Shown here one piece after another: positions 44,452 through 57,500 of a DNA stretch of 64,000 bases. Numbering within the stretch: position 1 is the first letter of the stretch; each line of letters starts with the position of its first letter. The DNA is taken from NCBI GenBank assembly GCA_011033025.1, contig WFMF01000105.1, forward strand, positions 310,001-374,000, in the 5' to 3' direction. The notes below the pieces were generated by a model. That model searched no databases and was not told the origin of the DNA. It saw nothing but the letters and a program-made list of their open reading frames with translations. Source of the stretch: Beroe forskalii (taxonomy: Eukaryota; Ctenophora; Nuda; Beroida; Beroidae). A program made the position numbers and the translations under genes.

Positions 44452-44665
44452 TCTCTTATATAATTTCGCAACCTCTGTAAATTCATTTTTCGTCCTTTTG
44501 TGGACTGTCACGTTTATAGTCCTTTTGTGGACACATTTTAGGGCGCGCGCGTGCAGTTTTGGTATATGCGCGCGCGTTGCCATGGTAACATATTATTGCG
44601 CGCGCGTTCATTTCTGTTTAATGATGTTTTGAATAGGTTGCTCCACGTAACTTTTGAACGGTTTG
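44452..44665 (+). mobile_element. Helitron-like unit 3, 3'-truncated
   Basis: Starts TCTCTTATATAATTTCG directly after unit 2, keeps the GCGCGCGTTCATTTCTGTTT block, then is cut off where a minisatellite begins. Confidence 0.55.
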
Positions 44666-44669
44666 GATT

Positions 44670-45306
44670 TACTAGGTACCAGGTACCTATATGACTGACT
44701 CTGTTACCTCCAGCTAGGGCACCTATATGACTGACTCTCTACCCTCGCTAGGTACCTATATGACTGACTCTCTACCTCCCAGTTACCTATATGACTGACC
44801 TCTGCCCCTCGCTAGGAACCCATATACTGACTCTTCTGACCTCAGGAACCCATATGACCGACTCCTGTTACCCTCAGGTACCCCATGACTGACTCCTCTT
44901 ACCTCGCCAGGCACCTATATGACTGACCTCTACCCCTAGGTACCATGACTGACCTCTTACTCCTCAGGAACCTATATGACTGACCTCTTACTCCTCGCTA
45001 GATACCTATGACTGACTCTGTTACTCCTCGCTAGGTACCAGGTACCTATGACTGACTCTCTACTCCTCGCTAGGTACTCATATGACTGACTCTTACCTCG
45101 CTAGGTACCTATATGACTGACTCTGTTACCTCGCAGGTACCCATATGACTGACTCTCTTACTCCTCGCTAGGTACCTATATGACTGACTCTCTTACTCCT
45201 CACTAGGTACCTATATGACTGACTCTGTTAATCCTTGCTAGGTACCTATATGACTGACTCTGTTACTCCTTGCTAGGTACCTATATGACTGACTCTCTTT
45301 ATTCAG
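44670..45306 (+). repeat. About 36-bp minisatellite up to an acceptor
   Basis: About seventeen diverging units of GGTACCTATATGACTGACTCT plus a TTACTCCTCGCTA spacer. The array ends 10 bp before the CAG of exon 45307. Confidence 0.85.
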
Positions 45307-45410
45307 ACTCGTAGAGCGTTTGAAGAGTGGTAGGAAGCCCAGTGGCCTCTCCAGAGAACCGCCTTGTGAAAATGTGGAGTGGTCCCGACACAAGGGCAGC
45401 AGACCTCAAG
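45307..45410 (+). CDS. Exon of uncertain gene
   Basis: ATTCAG acceptor, donor CTCAAG|GTACTC. Its only long open frame (LVERLKSGRKPSGLSREPPC, then ENVEWSRHKGSRPQ) enters in phase 2 and leaves in phase 1. It therefore cannot be spliced directly to exon 43721-43811 (phase 0 out) or to 45589 (phase 0 in). Either exons are missing in the neighbouring repeats or it is not coding in this way. Confidence 0.4.
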
Positions 45411-45588
45411 GTACTCTCAAATCTGGAAATTAATAATTATGGTATCAGTTGCTTGGCAAGCAAATGAGGTACGCAGTTTATTTACTTATCGATTACACAA
45501 TGAAGCATTTGTTATCGGTAAATAAAGTGAAGAAACGCAGCCTTTTCCAAAACTATGATAATAATTACGTCCGATGATTTGTACACAG

Positions 45589-48500
45589 TTTGACTGTCAT
45601 CTTGAGAAGGGCTGGAACTATATCGTGCTGTCCCTGCCCTCTCTCAGAGATGAAATATACAAGGTGATCGCACTCAATAAATCGTAGTGCAAAGCATTTC
45701 GACATTAAATTGCTGCTATCAAATTCTGCAACCACTCAAAACTTTAAAAAGTCTTAAAATGCTAATTTGCTCGGTTTTGTGTTCCCATGTCCCCTCGGCC
45801 CTCTCTCTTAAAAGGATAACCCCTACATGACCCCTCGGGCATCTGCCCTCTGCCTCAGTATTGCGATCTCGTAAAGACCGGTGATTTAAGGATGTCATTG
45901 AAGACTACTTACACTAAGGCCACATGCCCGGGATTCCCGCATTTTGAAGTTCGGGAATCCCTCATTTTATGCCAAATTAGATTTTCAGGATTCCCGATAA
46001 AAACCGTTCAAATTCGAATCTCTGTGTTTCGGAACACGAGATTCGAGATTCTGAACGGAATTCCGCAGAATTTACTAGGAAGTTCAATGGTTTCCGCTGA
46101 TTATACCATTACACGATCAACCTATTATCACATTACATTATAATTAGTTGTCTACACAAACACTGGAATACACTTTCATGCTAGCTTCTCTTGCTGACAA
46201 TACAATGAGACAATGGTTCACGTTTGGGCACTGAGAATACGTGACTTTGAATGGAGGAATTTTTAGTGAGAATTTTTGAGAATGCAACTGCAAGGATCAA
46301 TTTTGATGCATACATGCTGATGCTTCTGTTAGCATTACTATTTAGCCATTAATTTAAATGTAGGTTTTGCTGACACAGGTCTGACGTATCACTGACACCA
46401 GTGTCCAGTCTGACGTATCACTGACACCAGTCTGACTTATCACTGACACCAGTCTGACGTAACACTGACTCAGTGTTACGTCAGACTGGTGTCAGTGAAA
46501 CGTCAGACTGGTATCAGTGATACTTCAGACTGGTGTCAGTGATAAGTCAGACTGGTGTCAGTGGATCACTGACACCAATCTGACTTTGTGCGCAAGTACG
46601 CGTTGTGACTCCAGTCTTACGTATCACTGAGACTTGTCTGACCTACCACTGACACCAGTCTGGCGTATGACTGACAGCAGTCTGGCGGTTGACTGACACC
46701 AGTCTGACGTACCACTGACACCAGTCTGACGTACCACTGACACCAGTCTGACGTACCACTGACATCAGTCTTGAGTCTGACGTATCGCTGACACCAGCCT
46801 GACGTATCACCAATTCCATTCTGACTCATCACTGACACCAGTCTGACTCGCGAACTGCTCTCAGCCCAGGATATCCCCGAAAGTCGGGTGAGCTGTCCAC
46901 CCAGGAGTTGGGCTAATAGCTTAGCCTTGTGTATAGGGAAGTATCTATGATATGCATGGCTGCCACTGGCCTGGTTGATTAAACCGACCTTGGCCACTCT
47001 ACTTAGACTACTATCACTGATCATGATTATCACGTTTGGTTGGCGAGTCAAGTGATTTAGTCTAAAAGTCGAGTCAAGTCTTCGAGTCAGGTTACATGAA
47101 TTGACTCGAAAACTCGACTATTGACTCAATAGTCAATACCCATTAAACCAATCAGACAGTTAAATGTGACGTTCCTAACGTTAGATTCAATCGTCTGATT
47201 GGTTTATTTGTCATCTTACTCCAAGGAGATCAGTATCACGTGATAGACAGTGGATTGGCCGAGCACTGAGACAATTATAAATGCAGCTGAAGTATAGTCC
47301 ATTAGTCCGATAATCACTTTGAGGCATTGGATCTGGATAATTTATTAATAATTTTCCGGGGGCCTAAGCCCCCTGCCAGGGGCTTTGCCCCTGTTCTTGG
47401 GCTTGCTTCGCTCACCCAACTCAAAAATACGAACTATGTGCCCTGTAATTTTTTGGTCAGAATTGTTATACAAACACTACAATTACTGTTTACATAATGA
47501 TGGATAAGTTTCACAACACCTATGTACTGTCGTATTGATCCATCAACGGAAACTGTGTAGATACATGGTCTCATTAATAAGCCATTAAACTATTATACCA
47601 TAAAAGTATCCGTGAATCCACGCGCACTGAAATTCGTAATTCTGGGCATGTAGCAACTAACCCCATTTTCCGGGATTTTGAATACGGAATTCCGCTCGGG
47701 AATCCCGCGCGGTTTTCAGGGCATGTGGCCAAAGGGTAAACCACCTGAACTTTCAGGAAAACTACTGTGATGCACTGAAGCAAGTGTATAACGAGGCAAG
47801 TCTAAAGGAGGTTGATATCAACAACCTACTGGAAGCTTCTATTGCTAGCGATTCCATTGCTGGAGGTTTGTGGATCAAATCATGTACAATAGTGGGTAGG
47901 AACAAACTGAGTAACTGGTGCTAAAGTATGTTTACACTGAACTGATATCTGAGTCACAATATTGTGTCATACTAAATTTGTCTCAATGAATGGTATTTTC
48001 TCCCAGGTGATTTCAAGGCGTTTCTATCTGAGAAGGAAGACAAGAGAGCACTTCACAGTTACGAGTTCTGGACGGCAGTTGAGGGGTTCTGTAGCCACTA
48101 TGGAAGTGACCCGAGTATGACCTTCTGTGCTCGGGGCTATGCCATGAACATCGTGGGCTTCTTCTCTGAAATGGAAAAGGTCTCATTTGACTGGACTTTC
48201 GAGAAAAGTAAGTGATTCTTAGGCCGGTAATTTGTCTTTTGTGAGAGGTATCCGTTCGCATAGATCATAGATACATAGAATAGATGCATAGACGTATGCA
48301 TAAACTCAAAAAGACCTACCAACAATTGGAATTGTGAAAGTTTGCAAGAAGCACAAACGTGAGACCATATACCGGGCGCTATTTCATTATAATCCACCCG
48401 ATTTTTGCAATGACCTGGAAATTTTTTATAACAATTCATTAACTATCTCAGGGGCTAGTACTTGGTCTCAGGAGCCCAGAAAAAAAAAAGTTTACCAACC

Positions 48501-51500
48501 TACCCCATGGGGGCGGTGGTTTTTTGGGCCACGCCCTTTTTAATATTTATACGCTATGTCGTTTTTTTCATAACTCGGCTTAGGAAAGTCGTAGAGACTT
48601 CATTTTGGGCTCAAACGAATCGCAACAGCCGTGTTTTTATACAATTGTTGACGCCAATATGCCGTAGAACCCTCAGGGAAGAAGTTATGGGCCAAAAACC
48701 ATTTTCGGAGTAGTCCGCGGACCATTATTTGGGCTATATTGGTATCTTGGCTCAGGAAGGTCGTAGAGGCTTTATCTTGGGCGCAAACGAATCGCAACAG
48801 CCGTGTTTTGATACAATTTTTGACACCAATATGCCGTAGAACCCTCAGGGAAGAAGTTATGGGCCAAAAACCATTTTCGGAGTAGTCTGTGAACCATTAT
48901 TTGGGCTATATTGGTATCTTGGCTCAGGAAGGTCGTAGAGGCTTTATCTTGGGCGCAAAAGAATCGCAACAGTCGTGTTTTTAAACAATTATTGACGCCA
49001 ATATGCTGTTGAACCCTCAGGGAAGAAGTTATGGGCCAAAAACCATTTTCGGAGTAGTCTGCGAACCATTATCTGGGCTATATTGGTATCTTGGCTCAGG
49101 AAGGTCGTAGAGGCTTTATCTTGGGCGCAAATGAATCGCAATGACCACGTTTTTATTCGATTGTCGCCACAAATAACGGGTGATGACTAATTATCTGGAA
49201 TTATTTCAATGTATTCTTGTGGGCAAATCGAGATCATGTTAGAGCTCAAATATGATTATATTGGACCTAAAAAGTCTGCTGATTCAGAATAACTTCATGA
49301 GAAAATTTGAAAACCCTGTTTTCCCATGCTACAGGCCGAGTAGTTTGAGAAGATACAAAAAAATCTTGCACAAAATCTCAATGACAATAATTATCTCCAA
49401 AAGTGTTATTTAAGCCTTACTATGGGATGATTCTAAGCAGGAGGGTCTCAAGAGTGACTGCAGTGAGTAGCATCACTAACTTATCCAGTGGTGACCCTAT
49501 GGAACCTAAAACGTGTTTAAAATCGTCAATTCTAGGATAATGTCACTTTCATAAAACTGCGATTTTGGGTAATTATCTATCCAAAATTCTGCATACCAAT
49601 AAATGGAAATGGTCCAAAGACATGAGTTATGTTTAATGAGGTCCCTGCCATCAAATCTGAGTGTTCAGACCACCTAGGTCCTGTTCTAAGACTTTCTTAA
49701 GGCCTGGTGTAGCAAAAAACACACACCTTTTCCAGAAATTTGGCGTGATTTTAGCTCTAAAATCCAAGAATTTTCTTAATATTCAACGAAAAATGCATGT
49801 AGAGGTCTTCATTAGTGTCTCAGCTAACGAAAGTTCATGAATAAACCTAGATGGCAACTGATGGGAATGCTCCTGTATACAATTTTCCAATCATATGTCA
49901 GGAAGTCAATCTTTGAATTTGTGCAAGATTTTTTTGTACCTTCTCAAACCAATCGGCCAGTAGCATGGGAAAACAGGGGTTTCAAATTTCCTCATGATTT
50001 TATTCTGAATCAGCAGACTTTTTAGGTCCAGAATAAGCGCATCTGAGCTCTAACATGATCTCGATTTGCCCACAAGAATACATTGAAATAATTCCAGATA
50101 AATAGTCATCACCCGTTATATTCGAAAACTCTCAGGGAAGAAGTTATGGGCCAAAAATCATTTTTCAGAGTACTCGCGACCCATTCTTTGGGTTATAGTG
50201 GTATCTTGGCTGGGGAAGATCGTGGAAGATTCATCTTAAATTGAAATTGCTCGCAAATTTGGCAATGTTTTTATTTGACTGCTACCACAAATATGCTTTA
50301 AAACCCTCAGGAAAGAAGGTATGTATCAAAACTATGTTTTTGGCTACCCATAACCCATTGCTCGGGATTTTAAATTGGTATTTCGAATCATGAACTCAGG
50401 TGGGCTCAGGCAGTTCCTATAGACAAAAAACGCGATTTTATTTCATAGCGGCCACAAACAATTTTCAGGGTACCCGCAACCTATTCTTGATGTGAAGTAT
50501 TCATATATTCTGTTGCTTATTTGCCTAGTGCTGCCAGGCCTGCTGACTCCAGCTGTGAAGCAGCTGGATGAACAAGACGTGTCAGCTTGTCAGTGACAGG
50601 CAAGTGCATCTATTTTCTTTCATAGAGACACCAAATGTCTTGATTATAAGGTGACTACAAATTTCAACCATTTAAACATTTAAGCTCCAAAGCTTAAAGT
50701 ATTAATAGATACCTAAGTATGCTAAATAACCAAGTATGCTAAAATTTATGTTTGTGTAAAACTTTGTTAGTTGTTGAGGAATGAACAGAATCTGAAGTGA
50801 AGGGAAAAGAGTGCAGATGCTTATATCATGGTATTATTAAGTTCTGGATTTCTACCATGTCAAATAAGAACATGATTGGTCAGAAGAGACCAATGAATCG
50901 TTCCCTATTGTTAAAGCTAAAGCTGTAGGATAATGTCCTAGACCTAAAGCTGTAGGACAGTGAGTGAATACCTACTTACCTACATACAAAACTACAAAAG
51001 CTCCATGGAATCATGGGTTTTGGGTCCCTAGGAACTACCTGAGCCCACCTGAGGTCATGAGTCGAAATACCAATGTCCAATATATCCCGAGCAATGGGTC
51101 ACGGGTAGCTAGAAACAGGGTTTTGATCCATAACTTCTTTCCTGAGGGTTTCCAAGCATATTTGTGGCAACAATCAAATAAAAACATTGCCATTGTGATT
51201 CACTTCAGTTCAAAATGAAGCTTCTTGAGTTCTATGAGCTTCCTCCGCCAAGATTCCACTATAGCCCAAAGAATGGGTTGCAAGTACCCAGGCATGGATC
51301 CACGGGGGCGTGCGGGGGGCGTGCGCACGCCCCCATCAGAAATTTGGGGGCGTGCTTGGGGGCGTGCAATTTTTTCCCTCCCCATTGGCCTATTTGTGAA
51401 TACAAAAAGGCAAATGAGAGGGTTGGCAGAGATCGTGGTCTGGGAGGGTGAGAAATAGAATATGTGTATATGAGGTCCAGTTTTGCAATACAACTACTGT

Positions 51501-54500
51501 AATTTCTGGAAAGTGCCCGGATTGCTCCTTTATAATATCAGTCTTGAAAATGTCCCTCCTCCGTCCCCATGTCACATAAATCTCCAAAATAACGAATTTA
51601 TTAATTCATGGAGCTGTCGGTTGTCAAAAGTATAAATCTTATAGTTTGATCTGGCCCATCCGTGCCGCATGCTCGAACTCCTAAATTATGATAAGTTCGA
51701 AATTTAATTAGGCTGTTGAAGAATTCGTGTCTTAAAAAGTTAAAATCTTAAGTGTGGGTTGGGCGGTAGAATTGAAGAAAAGGCTTCGGTTTTGTTCTAG
51801 GTTTAGTACCAAAATGCATAACTAATTAGAGTTTCTGCTGGATTCGACTAAGTTTGAGAAATACTATTCGCTGTGAAAGACGAATATTGCTTTTTGGAAC
51901 AAGAGACAGCATTGAAACAGAAAGCACAAGCACGAAATTTGAAAATCAGATAAAAAGTGATATCAACTTAGTATAAACATTCAAGAAAATACATCGCGTG
52001 ACACAATTTGATGCGAAACGTAAACCAATTCAACAAAATGGCGCGAAATCCACAACGAACTGAGTACAACAACGAACGCGCGCGCAAGAATTTTAGAAGA
52101 AATGGCACGTGCCAATTGGTGTTCTCGGTGGTCGCGCAGCACGCGCATCGGTACAGTATTTATACTCTTATTACTTTATAACGAAAGCGTTTTGTATTAT
52201 CTTATTACTAGCGTTTGCCCGCGAAGATTCGCGGAAACAATCAACCTGATACCTTTGGTTCATCTTGTATCTAGCAGCCAACAGCTACTTGCTTCATGAC
52301 CTCATCTTGGAATTTGTTAAGTAATTGGATCACCATTACCGCTTACCGAGGATTACAGATATTCGCGGAAATGCACCGCACAACATACTTTGTAATTTGA
52401 GATCACCTATATAGTATTGCCTTTCCATAGCATATATTAGCATTAGTAAACGCGTGATATTTATTATGCAAATAAATAATCAACGGATGGTCAATTCAAA
52501 TTTTCCTTAAATAGTAATAAGCCCCTTAATTGGGAGAAGATTTTTCCCGAAAAAAACGATGAAAAATATCAAATGCACTTCTTAAATAGTCATTTTACAC
52601 AGACAGACAGACAGACAGACAGATGCAGACACTCTGAAATTATTAATATAGATGATGCTAAGGTTACATCAAGCACCGCGGGGGAGGGAAATTAAGCGCC
52701 TGCATACGGCCTACAGAACAACAATAATTGTGTCGGTGCAGGCGCAATTCTTGAAATTCTAATGTTTGTGATGAATTCAAGATGTTTGTGATGAATTCAA
52801 AATGCCAAAAATTAACTAAGTTGAAAAATTTCATTCATTTCTTACTTCTAAAAGCATATTTTAAATTTCAATACCCCTGATAATTATATCTTTGTCTACA
52901 TTAAACAATACAGACCTCTGACTTCTGGGGGCTGCTGGCACCAGACCCCTGTTGTTCTTTTTATTGTCAATATATTTATTGAGATTGCATACATCGCAGC
53001 GATCGAGTTGGTTAAAAACATGGCAAAAACTATTGAGTTGTCATTTCTTCGTACTCCAGACCTCTAGCTTCTGGGGGCTGCCGCTAGACCCCTACTGCTC
53101 TTTTGATTTTATATTTATTGAGATTATGTTCGACAGCAACTACAGCGCTGTTCAGTTGAAAACAATGCCCAAACACTATTGAGTTGCCATTTCTTTATAC
53201 TCTAGACCTCTGGCTTCTGGGGGCTGCCGCCCCAGACCCCTGCTGCTCTTTTGATTTTATATTTATTGAGATTATGTTCGACAGCAACAACAGCGCTGTT
53301 CAGTTGAAAACAATGCCCAAACACTATTGAGTTGCCATTTCTTTATACTCTAGACCTCAGGCTTCTGGGGCTGCCGCCCCCAGACCCCTGCTGCTCTTTT
53401 GATTTTATATTGATTGAGATTTTTTTCGACAGCAACAACAGCGCTGTTAAGTTGAAAACAATGCCCAAACACTATTGAGTTGCCATTTCGTTGCTACTCA
53501 GACCTTTGGCCTCTCGGGGCTGCCGCCCCCGGGCAGACTTATAAAACTTTAATTATCCTTCAAATATTCAAAACGTCTATCCTATGTGCGAACGAGGCCG
53601 CGAGGGCGCCGGTATGAGCCCAACAAATTGCACGCCCAAAAATTCTGGGCTGGATCCATGCCTGCACCAATTGGCACGTGCCATTTCTTCTAAAATTCTT
53701 GCGCGCGCGTTCGTTGTTGTACTCAGTTCGTTGTGGATTTTGCGCCATTTTGTTGAATTGGTTTACGTTTCGCATCAAATTGTGTCACGCGATGTATTTT
53801 CTTGAATGTTTATACTAAGTTGATATCACTTTTTATCTGATTTTCAAATTTCGTGCTTGTGCTTTCTGTTTCAATACTGTCTCTTGTTCCAAAAAGCAAT
53901 ATTCGTCTTTCACAGCGAATAGTATTTCTCAAACTTAGTCGAATCCAGCAGAAACTCTAATTAGTTATGCATTTGGTACTAAACCTAGAACAAAACCGAA
54001 GCCTTTTCTTCAATTCTACCGCCCAACCCACACTTAAGATTTTAACTTTTTAAGACACGAATTCTTCAACAGCCTAATTAAATTTCGAACTTATCATAAT
54101 TTAGGAGTTCGAGCATGCGGCACGGATGGGCCAGATCAAACTATAAGATTTATACTTTTGACAACCGACAGCTCCATGAATTAATAAATTCGTTATTTTG
54201 GAGATTTATGTGACATGGGGACGGAGGGAGGGACATTTTCGCGACTGATATTATAAAGGAGCAATCCGGGCACTTTCCAGAAATTACAGTAGTTGTATTG
54301 CAAAACTGGACCTCATATACACATATTCTATTTCTCACCCTCCCAGACCACGATCTCTGCCAACCCTCTCATTTGCCTTTTTGTATTCACAAATAGGCCA
54401 ATGGGGAGGGAAAAAATTGCACGCCCCCAAGCACGCCCCCAAATTTCTGATGGGGGCGTGCGCACGCCCCCCGCACGCCCCCGTGGATCCATGCCTGAAT

Positions 54501-57500
54501 TGGTGTTCTCGGTGGTCGCGCAGCACGCGCATCGGTACAGTATTTATACTCTTATTACTTTATAACGAAAGCGTTTTGTATTATCTTATTACTAGCGTTT
54601 GCCCGCGAAGATTCGCGGAAACAATCAACCTGATACCTTTGGTTCATCTTGTATCTAGCAGCCAACAGCTACTTGCTTCATGACCTCATCTTGGAATTTG
54701 TTAAGTAATTGGATCACCATTACCGCTTACCGAGGATTACAGATATTCGCGGAAATGCACCGCACAACATACTTTGAAATTTGAGATCACCTATATAGTA
54801 TTGCCTTTCCATAGCATATATTAGCATTAGTAAACGCATGATATTTATTATGCAAATAAATAATCAACGGATGGTCCAATTCAAATTTTCCTTAAATAGT
54901 AATAAGCCCCTTAATTGGGAGAAGATTTTCCCGAAAAAAAACGATCAAAAATATCAAATGCACTTCTTAAATAGTCATTTTACACAGACAGACAGACAGA
55001 CAGACAGATGCACGAACACTCTGAAATTATTAATATAGATGATGCTAAGGTTACATCAAGCACCGCGGGGGAGGGAAATTAAGCGCCTGCATACGGCCTA
55101 CGGGAACAACAATAATTGTGTCGGTGCAGGCGCAATTCTTGTTGAAATTCTAATGTTTGTGATGAATTCAAGATGTTTGTGATGAATTCAAAATGCCAAA
55201 AATTAACTAAGTTGAAAAATTTCATTCATTTCTTACTTCTAAAAGCATATTTTAAATTTCAATACCCCTGATAATTATATCTTTGTCTACATTAAACAGT
55301 ACAGACCTCTGACTTCTGGGGGCTGCTGGCACCAGACCCCTGTTGTTCTTTTTATTGTCAATATATTTATTGAGATTGCATACATCGCAGCGATCGAGTT
55401 GGTTAAAAACATGGCAAAAAACTATTGAGTTGTCATTTCTTCGTACTCCAGACCTCTAGCTTCTGGGGGCTGCCGCCCCAGACCCCTGCTGCTCTTTTGA
55501 TTTTATATTTATTGAGATTATGTTCGACAGCAACAACAGCGCTGTTCAGTTGAAAACAATGCCCAAACACTATTGAGTTGCCATTTCTTTATACTCTAGA
55601 CCTCAGGCTTCTGGGGGCTGCCGCCCCCAGACCCCTGCTGCTCTTTTGATTTTGTATTGATTGAGATTTTTTTCGACAGCAACAACAGCGCTGTTAAGTT
55701 CAAAACAATGCCCAAACACTATTGAGTTGCCATTTCGTTATACTCCAGACCTTTGGCCTCTCGGGGCTGCCGCCCCCAGACCCCTGCTTATAAAACTTTA
55801 ATTATCCTTCAAATATTCAAAAACGTCCTATCCTATGTGCGAACGAGGTGCCGCGAAGCGGCGCCGAGTGAGCTTTATAAATTTGCACGCCCCCAAAAAT
55901 TCTGGGCTGGATCCATGCCTGCAAGTACTCTGAAAAGTGGTTTTTGGCCCATAACTTCTTCCCTGAGGGTTCTACGGCATATTGGCGTCAACAATTGTAT
56001 AAAAACACGGCTGTTGCGATTCGTTTGAGCCCAAAATGAAGTCTCTACGACTTTCCTAAGCCGAGTTATGAAAAAACGACATAGCGTATAAATATTAAAA
56101 AGGGAGTGGCCCAAAAAACCACCGCCCCCATGGGGTAGGTTGGTAAACTTTTTTCTGGGCTCCTGAGACCCAGTACTCCAGTACTAGCCCCTGAAATAGT
56201 TTTAATGAATTGTTATAAAAAATTTCCAGGTAAGCTGGAATTTTTGCAAAAATTGGGTGGATTATTACGTCAGACTAAAAACTTCTAATTTTAGGATTGC
56301 AACTATGTTGGTTCAGATACATTTCCAAAACAAACGAATCGTGAAGCTGTCGAAGCGGGGGCGGTACCACGAATGTTATCCACATGCAATATTGTTTGTA
56401 GCGCGCCGTGACCTAACTTTAACTTTTCAGCAATTACCGTGATATAAAAGAAAATTGCGCGCTATTAATTCACAGGTCCTAAATTTTTCTGTGCATTTAT
56501 AAATTACGAATGAATGATAGAAGCATGAAATTGGAAATAAATTTGTGTGCTTTCAATGTGATCGATTTGGATTGTGCACGTAACATTTTTCGTCATGCTC
56601 GATTGGGTGCTCAAAGTGGTGTCAACGTCATAGGATTGGTATGTGGAATGTGCAAACGTAGCTATTCGTCACGCTTGGATGGTGCAGAGTGGTGTCAACG
56701 TCATACAGTTGGTATGCGCACGTAATGCTATTCGTCATGATTGGATACTGAGTGGTGTCAACGTCATTGCGTTGGTATGTGGAATGTGCATACGTCGTCG
56801 TTCGTCATTGATGATGGAGTGGTGTCAGCCACCATATATAAGGACGTGTGCTGCCCCTCTCGCCATCAGTTCTATTTGTTTTCTTGGTGTGCCTTGCTTA
56901 ATATGTTGTTAACAAAGTACCGTTGTTGTTAAGGTACCGTTGTTGTTAAGGTACCGTTGTTGTTAAGGTACCGTTGTTGTTAAGGTACCGTTGTTAATAA
57001 GGTACCGTTGTTAATAAGGTACTGTTGTTGTTAAGGTACCGCTGTTGTTAAGGTACCGTTGTCAAAGTGCCCAGTTTGGTACCGTTGTTAATAAGGTACC
57101 GTTGTTAATAAGGTACCGTTGTTAATAAGGTACCGTTGCAAATAAGGTACCGTTGTTAATAAGGTACCGTTGTTAATAAGGTACCGTTGTTAATAAGGTA
57201 CCGTTGTCAATAAGGTACCATTGTTAAATTGTTAATAAGGTACCGTTGTTAATAGGGTACCATTGTTAAATTGTTAATAAGGTACCGTTGTTAATAGGGT
57301 ACCGTTGTTAATAAGGTACCGTTGTAAATTAAGTACCGTTGTTAATAAGGTACCGTTGTTAATGAGGTACCGTTGTCATTGAGGTACCTTGTCTGACGTC
57401 GTCAGACCCATTATTTAAAATTTATTTCTGCGAGTCGTGGCGCGCGCTTCGCGCGCGAGGGGGTCAGGCAACGCCTGACAAGAGGTACCGTTGCTAGTAA

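Larger units (their letters stand above)
45918..47730. mobile_element. 1.8-kb candidate TIR element
   Basis: Bounded by inverted GGCCACATGCCCGGGATTCCCG (left) and CGGGAATCCCG...GGGCATGTGGCC (right). Contains a minisatellite (46372-46860), hairpins and no coding frame. No convincing target duplication seen. It ends 26 bp upstream of exon 47757. Confidence 0.5.
51289..55921. mobile_element. Nested hAT-like TIR elements, partly inverted
   Basis: The outer ends CAGGCATGGATCC (51289) and GGATCCATGCCTG (55921) are flanked by CAAGTACC (51281-51288) and CAAGTACT (55922-55929), an 8-bp target duplication with one mismatch. Inside, further CCATGCCTG ends lie at 53664 and 54497. The left arm (51289-52113, 825 bp) is present again, inverted, at 53673-54497 (825 bp). 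The right arm is present twice in direct orientation (52122-53664 and 54506-55921). AATTGGTG (52114, 54498) and its complement CACCAATT (53665) mark the arm joints. No transposase frame. Confidence 0.75.
48390..56264. mobile_element. 7.9-kb fold-back element with about 300-bp TIRs
   Basis: Left end TAATCCACCCGATTTTTGCA, right end ending TTTTTGCAAAAATTGGGTGGATTA. The arms pair for about 300 bp: for example CCAACCTACCCCATGGGGGCGG near 48495 is inverted near 56120, and the GAAGTTATGGGCCAAAAACC block near 48680 is inverted near 55945. TTA directly flanks both ends (48387-48389, 56265-56267), which would fit a 3-bp target duplication of the PIF/Harbinger type. No transposase frame. It contains further direct and inverted copies of its own arm (48560-49160, 50110-50480, 51100-51280) and a nested hAT-like element. 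Confidence 0.7.

Noticed and set aside
48462-48969. Short frames on both strands in the fold-back arms, mirrored at 55875-56114
   Set aside because: Same text recurs at each arm copy; no motifs, no splice support.
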